NCBI GenBank assembly: GCA_973895155.1
Contig: OZ316896.1
Span: forward strand, 9,052,001-9,116,000
From: Marsupella aquatica
Taxonomy: Eukaryota; Marchantiophyta
Direction of reading: 5' to 3'
Length of the DNA stretch: 64,000 nucleotides
The translations under genes and the position numbers were made by a program. The number at the start of each line of letters is the position of its first letter. The first letter of the stretch is position 1. The notes below the pieces were generated by a model. That model was not told the DNA's origin. It did not search any database and worked only from the letters and a program-made list of their open reading frames with translations. Shown here piece by piece: positions 52,965-64,000 of the stretch.

Positions 52965-55900
52965 CTAGCTTGAAGTATCATGACCATTCTCTGATGATAA
53001 CGGTGATGAAGCTATGTCGAAAGGTTTTGGTAATCGGGCTGAAAATGGTGATGATGGCTCTGAACGTGGTGAGGACATGTCCGAATGCGGTGGTGATGAC
53101 ACAGATCTTTCAGATGTCGGTGTTAATGGAGCGTCTCCAACTTTGGCTTTGATCGATAAGCTCCAGAGCATTATGCTTGCTGCTAGTGTTAATATCATCT
53201 TAGGTCGCACCTGCAACATTTGAGGCTAAAAATTTGTTTAACATGCTAGAATCCATGGCTTATGAGCCAAATGCATAATATGATTCAAGATCTGAACATA
53301 ATTACGAGTCTCTATGCACGACCATGCAATGTTGGGACAATCGACTCGAGAGATAAGTTTCTGTTTTACAACTTCCAGAACTTCAGAGTATTTTATAACT
53401 TTAAATTAACAGATGCAATCTATTTGGTAGAAAGGGATACCTCCACGATGTCATCCCAGAGTAGAAAAATGGAGCATCCAAGCTTGCGTGCCACACTGAT
53501 GATATACATGGCATTTTTCTTCTTATCTTCATCTGCGGCCGTACGAAAACCACGTACATATGATCTCAGCATGTATGGGAATAGATCTAAGAGTTGAGAT
53601 TTTCCAACTTCATATCCGGGACCACATATGTATGGAATATAGTATTCCCAATTCTGATAAGGATGGACCGGAAAACACTTGCTGACAGTCTTCTTTAAGG
53701 GACAACTGCTGTCAAGAAAAATGGAAATAAATAGGCTGAGAGCCTAGACTTCTTAATACGGTAAGAGTCATCAATGAGGACAAAACACACGTGCCATAGA
53801 GAATTTGAGGACAGCCAAAGCATCGGCGTACAAAGGCAATGAAGGCCAAGTTCATACAGAACTAGAAACATACAGAACATTCTGCCAATGGGGCCAGAGC
53901 TGTAAAATAACAACAATACAAGCCATAAGACCTAACCATATTTTAGATCCCAGCACCGCGTTCAGCAAGATCACTCACCAGTCACTCCGGCTGTGACAAT
54001 GTTCCAGTTTACCACTCTGGGCTCTACTGCTCCCAATAAATCCATGAAGAAAACTCCAGTTGAGATACTTTTATCCTGAATTAAAAACCATCACACTTGG
54101 TCACACACACTGCATCAATAAATTTTCACCAGACCGACTGAAGATTGAGCATAAAGTAAAAGATTTGTAAGTGGAGTACCAACAACAATCCGTATACCTT
54201 ACATGTTCATATGCTTCATTCGAGAGGCAGGAAATGACAAAAGGCTCCCCATCATGAAATGCAGAATCCAATTGTACAGCAAAGTGAGAATTAATCCATT
54301 TTCCACCCCTATCTTACCTTGAAAGATTCGATCCGTGTCGACTTTCCAACATTCTTGATTTTGAGGTTGGCCCACTGCACAATATCTGCATCTGAAACCT
54401 CTCTACCCTGTAGTTTCAAATTTTTGAGCAAGTGCAACACGTGGTACCGCATTAACTGCCACAAGAATGCTGTACAGTCCAACCAAGTAGAAAAGTTAGG
54501 CATAGAAATAGACATCCTGTAGGAGAAATTGCCAACTGCACGTATCCTTCAAGAGAAGTTTTGGTCAACTGACAACCCTTACTGAAAATGAGGTCCGATC
54601 CCTGAGAAATGCACGACACACACTAATCCAACAAACACTGGTAACTGATAACCACTAAAGGGCTAGACTGTGATGGACCCTAAACCCTAAACCCTTTCCC
54701 TATCAGTATCACTCCCTTATTTGTTTCCTAGTGAGGAGTAGGCCTGGAGGAAAGTAATACCAAGTGTGAGCTTCTTATTGCCTTCCACGAAATCCTGCCC
54801 AGATACATTCACAAGGGAGAGCTTTACCGCCTTCCCAATTGCAACGGCTTGATTGCAATTCTCCACCTTTTTAAATGGCATTTTGATGGGAGGCTTAGTT
54901 GCTCCTTTCCAGTTCACACTTCCAGGAACCACTTTGTCTAAAACCTCCAGTAGCATCCACCTGCACTTCCAACAACAATTAGTCAATGGATTAAATCAGA
55001 AAGACAGCTTACTGGACCTTGGCTGCTATGTTTCTCGATAAAACAACCTATCAGACATTGCAACTATAAGGACGAGACGAGACAATGAATTGGGCTTCAT
55101 ATCTCAAGTGATACAGTGGGAGACATATACTCTAATCTGATTCAAATAACTTTCCAAACTACTCCGTGGGAAATAGGAGTCAACATACCCATCTCGTACA
55201 TCTTCGAATAGGGAGCTGACATATTCAATCCCCATACTGTTTATCCACATACGATATGCCCTTTCTTCCCTGGAATCTTGCTCATCATCAGATTCTACGA
55301 GTTCGGCATAGGAAAACTTGCCGTTGTCCGTGGACAAGCCACTCCTGCAAGTCACGAACGCAATGCGAATGTGGTAGGATTGTGAAATAAATCTTGACAA
55401 TTGATTATTTATCTACGTCGAGAACTTCTTACATTGCAATACATAGTACCCACTGACGAGCAATGATTTCAAGAAATGACTGAACAAGGAGGGATAACCA
55501 ATGATTGCTGCCCCCTAGTAGATCAACCACGCGCAAACCAAGCTTGATGACAAACCTAGGCTGCAGACGCTAAGTCCCATTCTGAGCAATTAATATCGAT
55601 ATGTTTTAATGAAATAAAAAAACAGGGGGAGGAAGCAAGCCCCAAACCTTGTCCTAAATAGGTGAGCAACAAATGCAAGATTCAAATTAGGTGAGCCATC
55701 CAAGATGTCCTTGGCACTAATGTATTTGCGTGTCCCAATTCGTGCAGCTTGGGCCAAGACTGCTTGTGCCCTCTCTGCCGGATCGGAGATTGTGAGGGGT
55801 TCTAAGGTACAAACTTCAGGAGCCAGCTTATTTAGAAGAACAGTGTACGCTGTTCCATCCTGCAAGTTTTCCCACAGCAAAAAACATAAAGGCCTCAGCA

Positions 55901-58900
55901 CATACGATTTCAACATCCCTTTTGCAAAATGCTCCGAAGTGCACAAACAGTTGGGCTCTCCGGAACAACACAACAATGAGCATCTATCTTCTCTATATCG
56001 ATATCTCAGCCTGAGTGAGTTTCAAGGAACTCTAAAATGTACAAGATGACTGTGCAGACATACTGGATGGTATCAACCGAGAACTGCAAAATCTCATAGA
56101 TGAGGAAAACTCCAAATAATGTGGGCAGTGCAACTGCCCTATCAACACAAAGAAAATGGAAACTACTCCAAAATGAGCGGACAGAGAACTTATTGCAACA
56201 AAAGTATTACCTTGATGTCGGAAGAGTAATTTGAGATCACTTTTGGGTAGCCGGCCTTCTTAAGATGGAAGTTCATCCATCGCAAAAGCAACTTTTCTGC
56301 TGGCAGTCTCAAAAGATCTTCAAATTCCTGTTCACAGAGGACGAGTTCAGTTCCGACGACATCTTACAAGCATAGTCCTGGAAATTTATAATAATTTGAA
56401 GACAGTAAGTAGCAATTTAATCCTTCCATTTTTCTGCATTCGACTGATTTTCCGCTTCAGCAAACTGAGGAGGCAGCTCAATGGTAACAACCCATTAGCT
56501 ACCCTTGAAACGTAAAAGATGTACACACCTCCATTTCGTCAAGTAGCTCGGCTAGTTCTGGAGTTTTCTTCAAATTAATATCAGATAATAGCTGAATCTG
56601 GAAGACAAAAAAAAACCGCAATATTTCATACACATGCAGATGCATTGCATAAACTTTACAGAAATCACAAAGACATCCAGGTTCCTCACTCCCTAAACAA
56701 TGTGAAAGCAAGACTTCGCTGCATCACAGAATAGACAAGTCCCGCCACAGGTGGCGAAGATTCGACGTCGAGTTGGGCAAGAAGCTCAGTTGCTGTATCA
56801 GTATCTTACCTTCACAATCTGAGTAATAAGCCCCATGACAAGATGTGGCTGCACAATATAAGAGCATATATCAGAACACAACGACCAGAAACACACCTTA
56901 ATATAGAAACACTTTATGATATAGATATCATCAATCCTTGAAACTGTCCATCGTCGTTCAAGGAGGGGCTTGATTTCAAAGGAAACCTAAGGAGGTGGTT
57001 CCCTCTAATATTGGAATTTAGGAGTTCTTCAGTAAGCATTTTCCGTCATTCAATGCTTATAACTCAGCCCAAAAGCAGATATTGGCATGAAGAGTATGAG
57101 AACCGATGCATGCTTCCCTTCTTGGCCTGCCTGATCCCATGACTGCTCTCCACAATGTCTGCAAACTGAAGTAGATCAGCGGAAGAGAAAACTACTTACC
57201 CGACCCTCTGCCATATCCTGTGTGCCAATGTTGACAACTGAACAGCCAATAGCCTTTGCTGAATTGAGGCCCAAAGTGTGGTTCTCATTTCTCTCCCAGG
57301 GATTTAGCTTCTCTTTCACGTTTATGGCTCGATCATCAATTGTTCCAGATACCGCCAAATTGATCAATTTGCTGTCAGGAATGACCAAAGTAGGAGATCA
57401 GGAAAATTCAGAAGTACAAACATCAATGGCAGACCACTCCCCTTAATCGAGTTATTCCGCTACAATACAACCAATGCTCAATCTACAATAATGGTAGTTT
57501 GTCAGAGCAGATAACTTGCTCACACCAGGTCATCGAACCAGAGCCCAACTAATCTGAGCCTCCCCTGATCCTCTTTACCTCCTAAGAAAATTTGCCTCCA
57601 TAATTCGGTGAATAACCTTTCTGGCTCTATCTGTAAGATCTTACAAGACTTTTGCTTTAATGTTTGTTGCAAAGAACTCCCTTACGCACCAAAGGAGAAC
57701 ACCGTCCTTCGCAATTTCAAAAAGGTCGTCTGTTGCAGGATCAATTGGTAGATGTTTGCCAAGGATGGGATCTCCTTCTAGGTAAGTGTTGATGTGATCA
57801 ACATAAGCCCTCTTCTCCGACTCACTGATGTGGTGTACCAGGGTGGTGGTAGCATTTGTCAGGAAAGCTGACTTTTGTGGACTGACAGAAGGGCTTCGGC
57901 CACCTCTCTCCAATTCCACTTGCACCTGCAGCAAGGGTTCGTGAATACTCCATTAATAAACACTATATACCGTGTAGAAAGTCAACGGCAAAGATCCACT
58001 CAAGGCAGTGGGTATAATGACCATTGTATTCTATGGTGCAGATGAACTTGGTTAGAATTACGTGGAGACAAAAACAATTATACGCTACAGTGGGTAGGCC
58101 TCCCCTGCTAATTGGCACAGTGTTCCCTCGTACATGTTCACCGCTGCTAGCTTGTACTGACTTAGGAGCAGACGATACACGATTCACGTATGAATGCGTA
58201 CCAACTAGACATCTCAACTCTTATTAGTTTCCCAAGGCCAATTATTTTTGGATTTAAGAAATCACTGAAGCTTTCACATTCTTTCAGGTTATTGACGACT
58301 TCAGTATTTACAAACCTCAAAATCAGCAACTTCAACAGGACTTTTATTGCCGTGAAGACAATTCTCGCTTGGCCAGAAAGCCATTCCTCTCAGTTTTCTT
58401 ATAGTTCTGAGAATCACCTGGACAATCGCCAATCTCAGGTAAGTCTGAGACTGGATCCCAGTAGTAAGAGCAAACTCACATTTCCACCAGGAGAACCGCG
58501 AGGGTGGAGTGCCTAAGATTTTAGAGGGAAAACTTACCCGCAGAAAGCCTTCGAAGTCCAATCCTCCTGTTTCCTTTTGGTCCTGTTCCTTCATTATCAC
58601 CGATAGTTCGTCTGCTGTCAATGGCGCCGATAAGTTGAGCCCTCTCAACCCAGACTCCAGTTCGGTGGCTGTGATGACGCCCGCCCTAGCTTTATCCCAT
58701 GAGTCGAACTGGTATCCACAACAAAAGGGCTAAAAAATTAGCTGCGATCGGATCAGACTGCTGGCGTATTGCTAAAACATTCACCGAACCAGCTGCCAAG
58801 CAGAGACCAACACGCTGAGAAACTTTGCAAACTGTTAACAATTCTCTCGCGTTCATTAAGGCACATGACACCTAATGTCCCTCCCTGACGGACAGATCTA

Positions 58901-59855
58901 CATCTCGCATGAACATCTGCTCACTGAGCATTACGATTAGGTCCCAGCGTCCTAACTCGTTACTGTCAACAGTTTCCGCGCTGCTCCACAGCAAAGGAAC
59001 AAGAGGAAACAGAGCTCTCCGCCTTTCCCGCTCTCTGTGATTTACCTGCTAGTTTTGGCTAGATGAACTCATAAATTGGGCCCCTGCCTGGACTTGAGAA
59101 TAATCTATTCAATTTCTATTTGAACAAGATTCTCTCTGTCGAATTTATTCAATGCCTCCAGACTAAGAAGGTCGAGTTGGATCCCCAGGGAGATTGAATG
59201 CCATCATTGTCCTACCGATCTCTCCACAGCTTATGCACGAGCAGATTCCAAGCTTCGATGGGATGGGCAACGATGGCCAATCTCGATGGGTAAAAGAGTG
59301 TGTGGATGCCAGAGATCTATGTTGCTACAAAAGATTAAATGGATCTACATACTTAGCGCGTCCTTAAAGGATTCAACTTCACCTTCTTCCCGCCAGTCCA
59401 TGAGATGAAGTACACCACTCATGGGCTTCATCCAAATTGTTGGCAACCCGTGTGAGCATTACGCAGGAAGGAACGCAACCACCCACCAAAGCAAATGACT
59501 TGATTGATACTTTAGAGTCGCCCCACTCAAGTGCCAATCCGAAGACGAAGGTCATGTCATTGTGATAAGATTAGACTGCCCAACCCAGACCTTGAAATGA
59601 TATATGCAAATATCACCACTAATGGCCCAAGCAGCAGCTTCGAGAGCATACGGGAACAAAACCAGGCCCAAGCACACCAGGAAAATACCCGCCAGAAAAG
59701 AGCTTAAGCAGAGACTTTTTCTTCCAAGATTTTCTATTGCACGCCAGATTGCGACAAGAGGGCTTTACCTGCGCCTTGAGTGATCGAAGCTGCCCTTGCG
59801 TAAAATGGCTTGACAGCTTTGGGTCTGATACAACCACTCCGCCAAACGATGCCAT
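52965..59855 (-). CDS. FIM: Fimbrin (plastin), actin-bundling protein, 14 exons
   Basis: Cross-links actin filaments through two actin-binding domains, each made of two calponin-homology (CH) domains. Exons in transcript order: 59769-59855, 58538-58708, 57690-57925, 57200-57371, 56810-56848, 56529-56597, 56211-56327, 55648-55859, 55189-55344, 54761-54960, 54318-54469, 53979-54075, 53441-53532, 52965-53210; total 2046 nt, 681 aa plus stop, all GT-AG and in phase. The N-terminus ([20 protein letters not shown]) and EF-hand-like region cover residues 1-90. CH1 is about 115-235 ([20 protein letters not shown]), CH2 258-370, CH3 385-500 ([20 protein letters not shown]) and CH4 515-620 ([11 protein letters not shown]). 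The C-terminal 60 residues are Ser/Pro-rich. Length equals the plant family norm (about 690). At the exon 2/3 junction the family usually has a few more residues (FLRxYLxLQ), so a microexon may be missing from this model. Confidence 0.95.
54678..54695. repeat. Short telomere-like repeat in a fimbrin intron
   Basis: CCCTAAACCCTAAACCCT, two and a half units of the plant telomere repeat. Such interstitial telo-boxes are common near plant genes for translation and cytoskeletal proteins; function here is not shown. Confidence 0.7.
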
Positions 59856-61400
59856 TCTGTCTGTTCTCACCTATCTCTCTGTTTTGTCTCTCTGTCTAAC
59901 TGTCTCTACCAATCTACCAGGCTCAATGGCTGGCTGGATCTCCCTTCCCTATTGTGAGGTACAGTGCGAGAGACAGATTCCCTCTCTCTCCCACGCAATG
60001 CTGCCGGAAATTCCACCGTAATAACGCCTGCCGTTTCTTTGACGACTTTCTAAAAAAGAATTCAAACCCTCGACCGTCCTCCTGTTTCTCCTTCAACGCT
60101 CCCATTTCTCCCTCGTCGTCATCATCTTCATCCCGCACCACTCGCAAAATCGCAAAATCGGTGTTGGTACCATCACATATGAATGCATCTCGGACATCCA
60201 CCAAACCATAATCCTCCGCCTCTTCCTCCTCTCGATCGATCGTTCGCAAGTAAAGAAGATTCCCTTGGCAGACACGAAAACGAGAAGGAAGCGCCTCCTC
60301 CTCCCCCCCCTCCCCCTCTCCCGCGGGGCGCGCTGCTTTGAAACTGAATCCGAAATCTTCGGCCCACCTGCTTCCGCCTCCCCTCCCTCCCCCTCCCCCA
60401 CTTCTATCAAAGATCCGCAATCCTGCCTCCCATCTCACAATCCCGCTCGCCGCAGATTCGTCCAGATCCTCATCGTCCGAATTTCCGATCCACCTACTGA
60501 AAAACTCCGCCCATCAAATGCATCATCATCCTCAGCAGCAGCAGCAGCAGCAGCAGCAAATTAGCAATGGTAGCGCAGCTCCTGCCTTTGCCCTCTCCAC
60601 TCCCATAGTCGAGCAGAATTCTCACTGTCTCTCTCTCTCACTGTCTGTAGAGTATCTATCCAGGATCGCTCTGGCACTCACCACCACGCCTCCCACCCAC
60701 ACTCTTGCACATTCCTTCCCACGCACCGTCCACTTTCAATCTCTCGCTCTCGCAAGCACGCCAACCTCACTCACTCCAAATCGCCCTCCACTACTCTCTT
60801 CGTTCTCCTCTTCCCTGTCTCATACTCTGATGAACGTGCCCGTCTCCCCCACTCGGGTCTCTGCTTCACAACGTTCGTACGCGCATCATCATCATCATCA
60901 TCATTCAATGTCCAAAATGGGACCCAAGGACCCACAAAAGCAAATGCCCTCTGACAAAAAGATTGCCCAAAGCAACGCTGCTCGATCCACTACTCTGCTC
61001 CGTCTGCGCCTGCCTGCCTGCCTGCCTGCCTTTCCTCCGATCCGGAGAAGTACTTTCTACACAGACGCCCTCCTAGCTTTCAATGATCGATCGGACTCCA
61101 ACTCGATCTACACTAGTAGAATATTTTACATTTCGTGTGCGCGTTTCGTTTCCCCGGGATTCCCCACGTCCCCCGGAGTCCGAGCTCGAGCTCCTCTCAC
61201 CGTCATCGCCGCCACTCCTTGAAACACGAACTCGAGTCGAGCAGAACAGAGAACAGAACAGAACAGAGAACAGAGGACAGAGCAGAGTGGAGAGGAGAGC
61301 AGTCTCTGCCCCCCCCGTCTACTGTGCAGCCGTTCAGTCTACTCTGTCGCGTAAGACGACACTCTTTTACTGAGAGCGACTGCAGTCACGGGTGAAACTG
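59856..61400. promoter_or_regulatory. Fimbrin upstream region, pyrimidine-rich and simple-sequence-rich
   Basis: The region upstream of the fimbrin ATG is CT-rich on the plus strand, with C runs at about 60306-60320, a CAG run (60532-60557), a CAT run (60885-60904), a CTGC run (about 61010-61030) and GAACAG repeats (61235-61290). A 294-codon plus-strand frame (60338-61222) crosses it and includes an ATG at 60519 followed by His and Gln runs. Its composition is entirely that of the underlying simple repeats, with no domain, so I treat it as promoter or 5' leader rather than a gene. Confidence 0.5.
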
Positions 61401-61566
61401 TGCGGGCGTGGCAGTCCGGTCGCCGTCTGTATGAACCGTGAATGAAAGGTCCAATACAGTACTGTATGAATCCGAGGTATAACGGTAATGATGACTGTGA
61501 CGGACGGCAGTCACCTACATGGCATGCGGCTGTAACCAGATTTACGCAAGATCAACATGCTTAATT

Positions 61567-61581
61567 AGGGTTTAGGGTTTA
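61567..61581. repeat. Short telomere-like repeat
   Basis: AGGGTTTAGGGTTTA, two telomere units, upstream of the fimbrin promoter region. Confidence 0.7.
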
Positions 61582-61762
61582 AATTAATCATTGACCCGTT
61601 CAGAATGATGATTTTTATTACCTCGTCTTTAATTTTGATTATTTTACAGGGGTGTTACCTTCGTTTCTTTGGATATTGGAAATTGCCTAGCAACCCCTTT
61701 GAATTCTTACTATAAATCTATTCTCTGGGTTTATTATTTTGCTATATTTCTTTATTTATCTT

Positions 61763-61815
61763 ATTGAGACCATTGTCTATAAGAGCATAATAATAAATTT
61801 GACAATGGTCTCAAT
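61763..61815. repeat. Small perfect hairpin
   Basis: ATTGAGACCATTGTC at 61763-61777 is the exact reverse complement of GACAATGGTCTCAAT at 61801-61815, with a 23-nt AT-rich loop. Confidence 0.95.
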
Positions 61816-61829
61816 TAGAAATTTTTATC

Positions 61830-63028
61830 TATATATATTAAATAATATTTTATAAACATGAGTTTATAATAATTTTTTTTGCCTCCTACATTTTTTAAAA
61901 ATTTAATTAATTCCTATCAAAGAATACATAGTTTGGATTGCACGTGTTCCTAAGATTTTTGATAGTCAACCCTCCGAGTGTAAGCCTATGCACCATAGCT
62001 AAGAGGCGAAAGTTGTGTGTTCCGTTTCTCACATGATGATTGCACATTTGCATTGGGATGAGATCATTTTTGAAGCTGTGAACTAAGGTTTTGGTCCAAG
62101 TCCTCTACCAATTTTTCTTCCGGTAGGAAAGTGTGGAGCGTTACCGTGTGAACTCCCCAACCATATAGCTTATTTGGATATTTTATGTTTTCAACTCAGA
62201 CATCCACGCAAGTTTGCAATAGACCGACAGGATCGTGCTCAAGGACCGGAATGGGCGACGTCCTTGTTTTGACGACAATAAAGTATAGATGTTTGAGCAT
62301 TTCCCTAGCCCTATACAGACCAAAATTAAAGATGATTTTAAGTGCAGAAAACAATGCACTTCACAAGAGTTTGGAAGACTCATTAGTAGTTTTCTTACTA
62401 ACAACAGGAGAATGAAATAGGGTGGACTGAATACATCTACAACCTCCTGGAAAGCCCCGAGTTTTTGACACATTGAGACAGTTGTGGAAAGATAAGCTCA
62501 ATATACTTCACTTCCCAAGTAGGTTTTGAAAACATAATAATTTGCAAATACATAGTTTTGAGTTTGGATTGAATTTGTTTTTAGCACAATAATATCTCCG
62601 AGCCTGGCAATATTGCGATTTGTCAGGAGCAAATTGCGGAGCGGGGGGAGTTGTTGTGGTCATGCTCGTACGGCTTGGTGTGGTGCAGGGGGTTATCAAT
62701 TGAGATTGCACTCGTGTGGGACAGTGGAAAGTGGGAGAATAATCCAACGCTTGTTGGCCGAGGTACTGACTTGGAAACAGGGCTTGAGAAAAGATTTGGA
62801 CAATGCTGGTTGCTGGCCAAGTCTGAGCGGATCATCCGGATCTTTGGGTCTTTGGTTTTCCTCATTAACTGTTATTTGCTCCTCGGGGGGTTTACTATAA
62901 AAAAATCTTAGGAATCACGGGCGATCCAAAATATGTATTTTTGATAAAAAATAACTAAATTTTTTAAGTGTAGGAGGGCAAAAGAATGTATTATAAACTC
63001 ATGTTTATAGAATATTTTCTAATATATA
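61830..63028. mobile_element. 1.2-kb foldback element with about 130-bp inverted arms
   Basis: The left arm 61830-61960 contains TATATATTAAATAATATTTT, ATAAACATGAGTTTATAATA, GCCTCCTACA and TTCCTAAGATTTT. The right arm 62900-63028 carries the same blocks inverted (AAAATCTTAGGAAT, TGTAGGAGGGC, TATTATAAACTCATGTTTAT). The interior of about 940 bp has no transposase and only short frames. It is a non-autonomous element of the same general style as the one at 19.65 kb but unrelated in sequence. Confidence 0.85.
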
Positions 63029-63248
63029 CCTTTTATAAAGTAAAGTAGGTTATTAATATTGAAAATAAAGAATATATATTCTTGAAATTAATTTTTTATA
63101 AAATAGGTCTATTTATGTTAGGTTAGGATCGCACCCAAATATACACTTAGTTAACCCCCCAAGGTTTGCTTATTTGCACTCTTATGAACACTTGCCTATA
63201 GTGAATGATCTTTGGCTCATGAGTACCAGTGTGTTATTTTATTGTAGG

Positions 63249-63671
63249 ACCATGGCAGATAAACAGCAAGATTTTGATGTTATCACTGCATCTTTAGATG
63301 GGAGCTTGGAAAGTGTGACCCAAGTCCTCAATCATCTTAAAGAGTTGGCAGGTGAGTTGAAACTGCTGAGAAATGTATCTGCTCTTGACATTGGGCTGCA
63401 ATTGCAAGCCATACAACAAACACAGCTGAAAATGATGAGACAATTGAGGTCAATTCAACGAACATGGGTGACTACATAGGTGATGGTCATGGCTCCCAAC
63501 AAAAACAATATTGCCCGATTTGGAATTTCAACATTGTTCGACCCAAATGGATTATTGCAACCCATGTACTGTGTAAATACAGACATGGTGGGGTTTGAGT
63601 TAGATGAACTTCTTCCCCAGTTTCCCACCACACCAGAAGACTTGGCTATGAAAGATGGTATGCTTTTCTAA
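63249..63671 (+). pseudogene. Unrecognised ORF interrupted by one in-frame TAG
   Basis: After a good acceptor (TTATTTTATTGTAG ending at 63248) an ATG at 63252 opens a 75-codon frame with heptad-like Leu/Ile spacing, probably a short coiled coil (LQLQAIQQTQLKMMRQLRSI). It ends in TAG at 63477-63479. The same frame then continues for 63 codons with protein-like, non-repetitive composition (NIARFGISTLFDPNGLLQPM, then FELDELLPQFP). This is either a decayed gene or exons around an intron I cannot place. No family is recognised. The gene may continue beyond the window. Confidence 0.4.
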
Positions 63672-64000
63672 CTCAAAATAATTTTGTGGTTTTGAATATG
63701 TTTTTATATTACTGTTGGATTGATGCCTAAACCAGGTCAAATTTGTCGGCAAAATTTTGAGACCCTCAGGCTTCCTAACCCACCATGATGAATTTCACTA
63801 AGACAAATAAGAATGAGTGTCGGCAAATGTATCGGGGTACCCACTACGTACTAAGAATTTTCCATCAACAAAATGAAGTTGATTTAATGTGAGGTGATGA
63901 GTGTCGTGGAAAGATTACTTTTCAGTTTGATGGTGACTAGTACCTAAAGCATTTGAATTGATTTTCATGCTTTGTCAAATCCGGGTCAATGGTACTTCAT
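63672..64000. other. Right edge
   Basis: AT-rich sequence with no recognisable feature; it could be intron of the preceding frame. Confidence 0.3.

Noticed and set aside
60338-61222. 294-codon plus-strand frame with His and Gln runs
   Set aside because: Its residues follow the CT-rich, CAG and CAT simple repeats; no domain; lies in the fimbrin promoter side.

Overview
This is a nuclear window from a land plant. The evidence is the gene content: a plant-type fimbrin, a plant-type fatty acid amide hydrolase, a cytosolic tryptophanyl-tRNA synthetase, and broken pieces of a plant PI-phospholipase C and of an EDM2-type PHD-finger gene. Genes are split into many short exons bounded by GT-AG introns, and the spaces between them (about 4 to 13 kb) are full of AT-rich, non-autonomous inverted-repeat elements and mid-length tandem repeats. 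Gene spacing, intron sizes and moderate GC would suit an early-diverging plant such as a bryophyte, but nothing here fixes the species and this is inference.

Five intact genes can be built exon by exon with consistent phase. (1) 1799-5202 (+): membrane-anchored armadillo-repeat protein, two exons. (2) 9550-16975 (-): fatty acid amide hydrolase, 21 coding exons, 659 aa, with the Lys-Ser-Ser amidase triad intact. (3) 22597-26639 (+): cytosolic TrpRS, 12 exons, 424 aa. (4) 39320-43342 (-): CaMK-group Ser/Thr kinase resembling Chk2/DCLK/CaMKI, 10 exons, about 466 aa, with an ambiguous first exon. (5) 52965-59855 (-): fimbrin, 14 exons, 681 aa, an actin bundler with four calponin-homology domains. 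Exons 2 onward of genes 2, 3, 4 and 5 sum to exact open frames, which is strong internal support for the models.

Between them lie decayed or uncertain genes: a single PI-PLC EF-hand-like exon (30970-31213), an EDM2-like PHD-finger pseudogene with an in-frame stop and a frameshift (32901-33580), a duplicated coding-like motif near the kinase (44510-44790), and an unrecognised ORF interrupted by one in-frame TAG at the right edge (63249-63671).

The accessory DNA is the most distinctive part. It includes a 1.8-kb element with about 190-bp inverted arms (19651-21487) and a related single arm at 48896-49011; a compact foldback next to it (21511-21672); a 1.2-kb foldback (61830-63028); a 360-bp terminal-inverted-repeat element (45241-45596) abutting a long hairpin whose relative lies 260 bp away; a 1.9-kb zone of repeated units carrying perfect small hairpins (46365-48300); and tandem arrays at about 8.0-8.9, 35.0-35.4, 36.1-36.5 and 50.4-51.5 kb. 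The genes are unrelated housekeeping or signalling genes, with no sign of a functional cluster.
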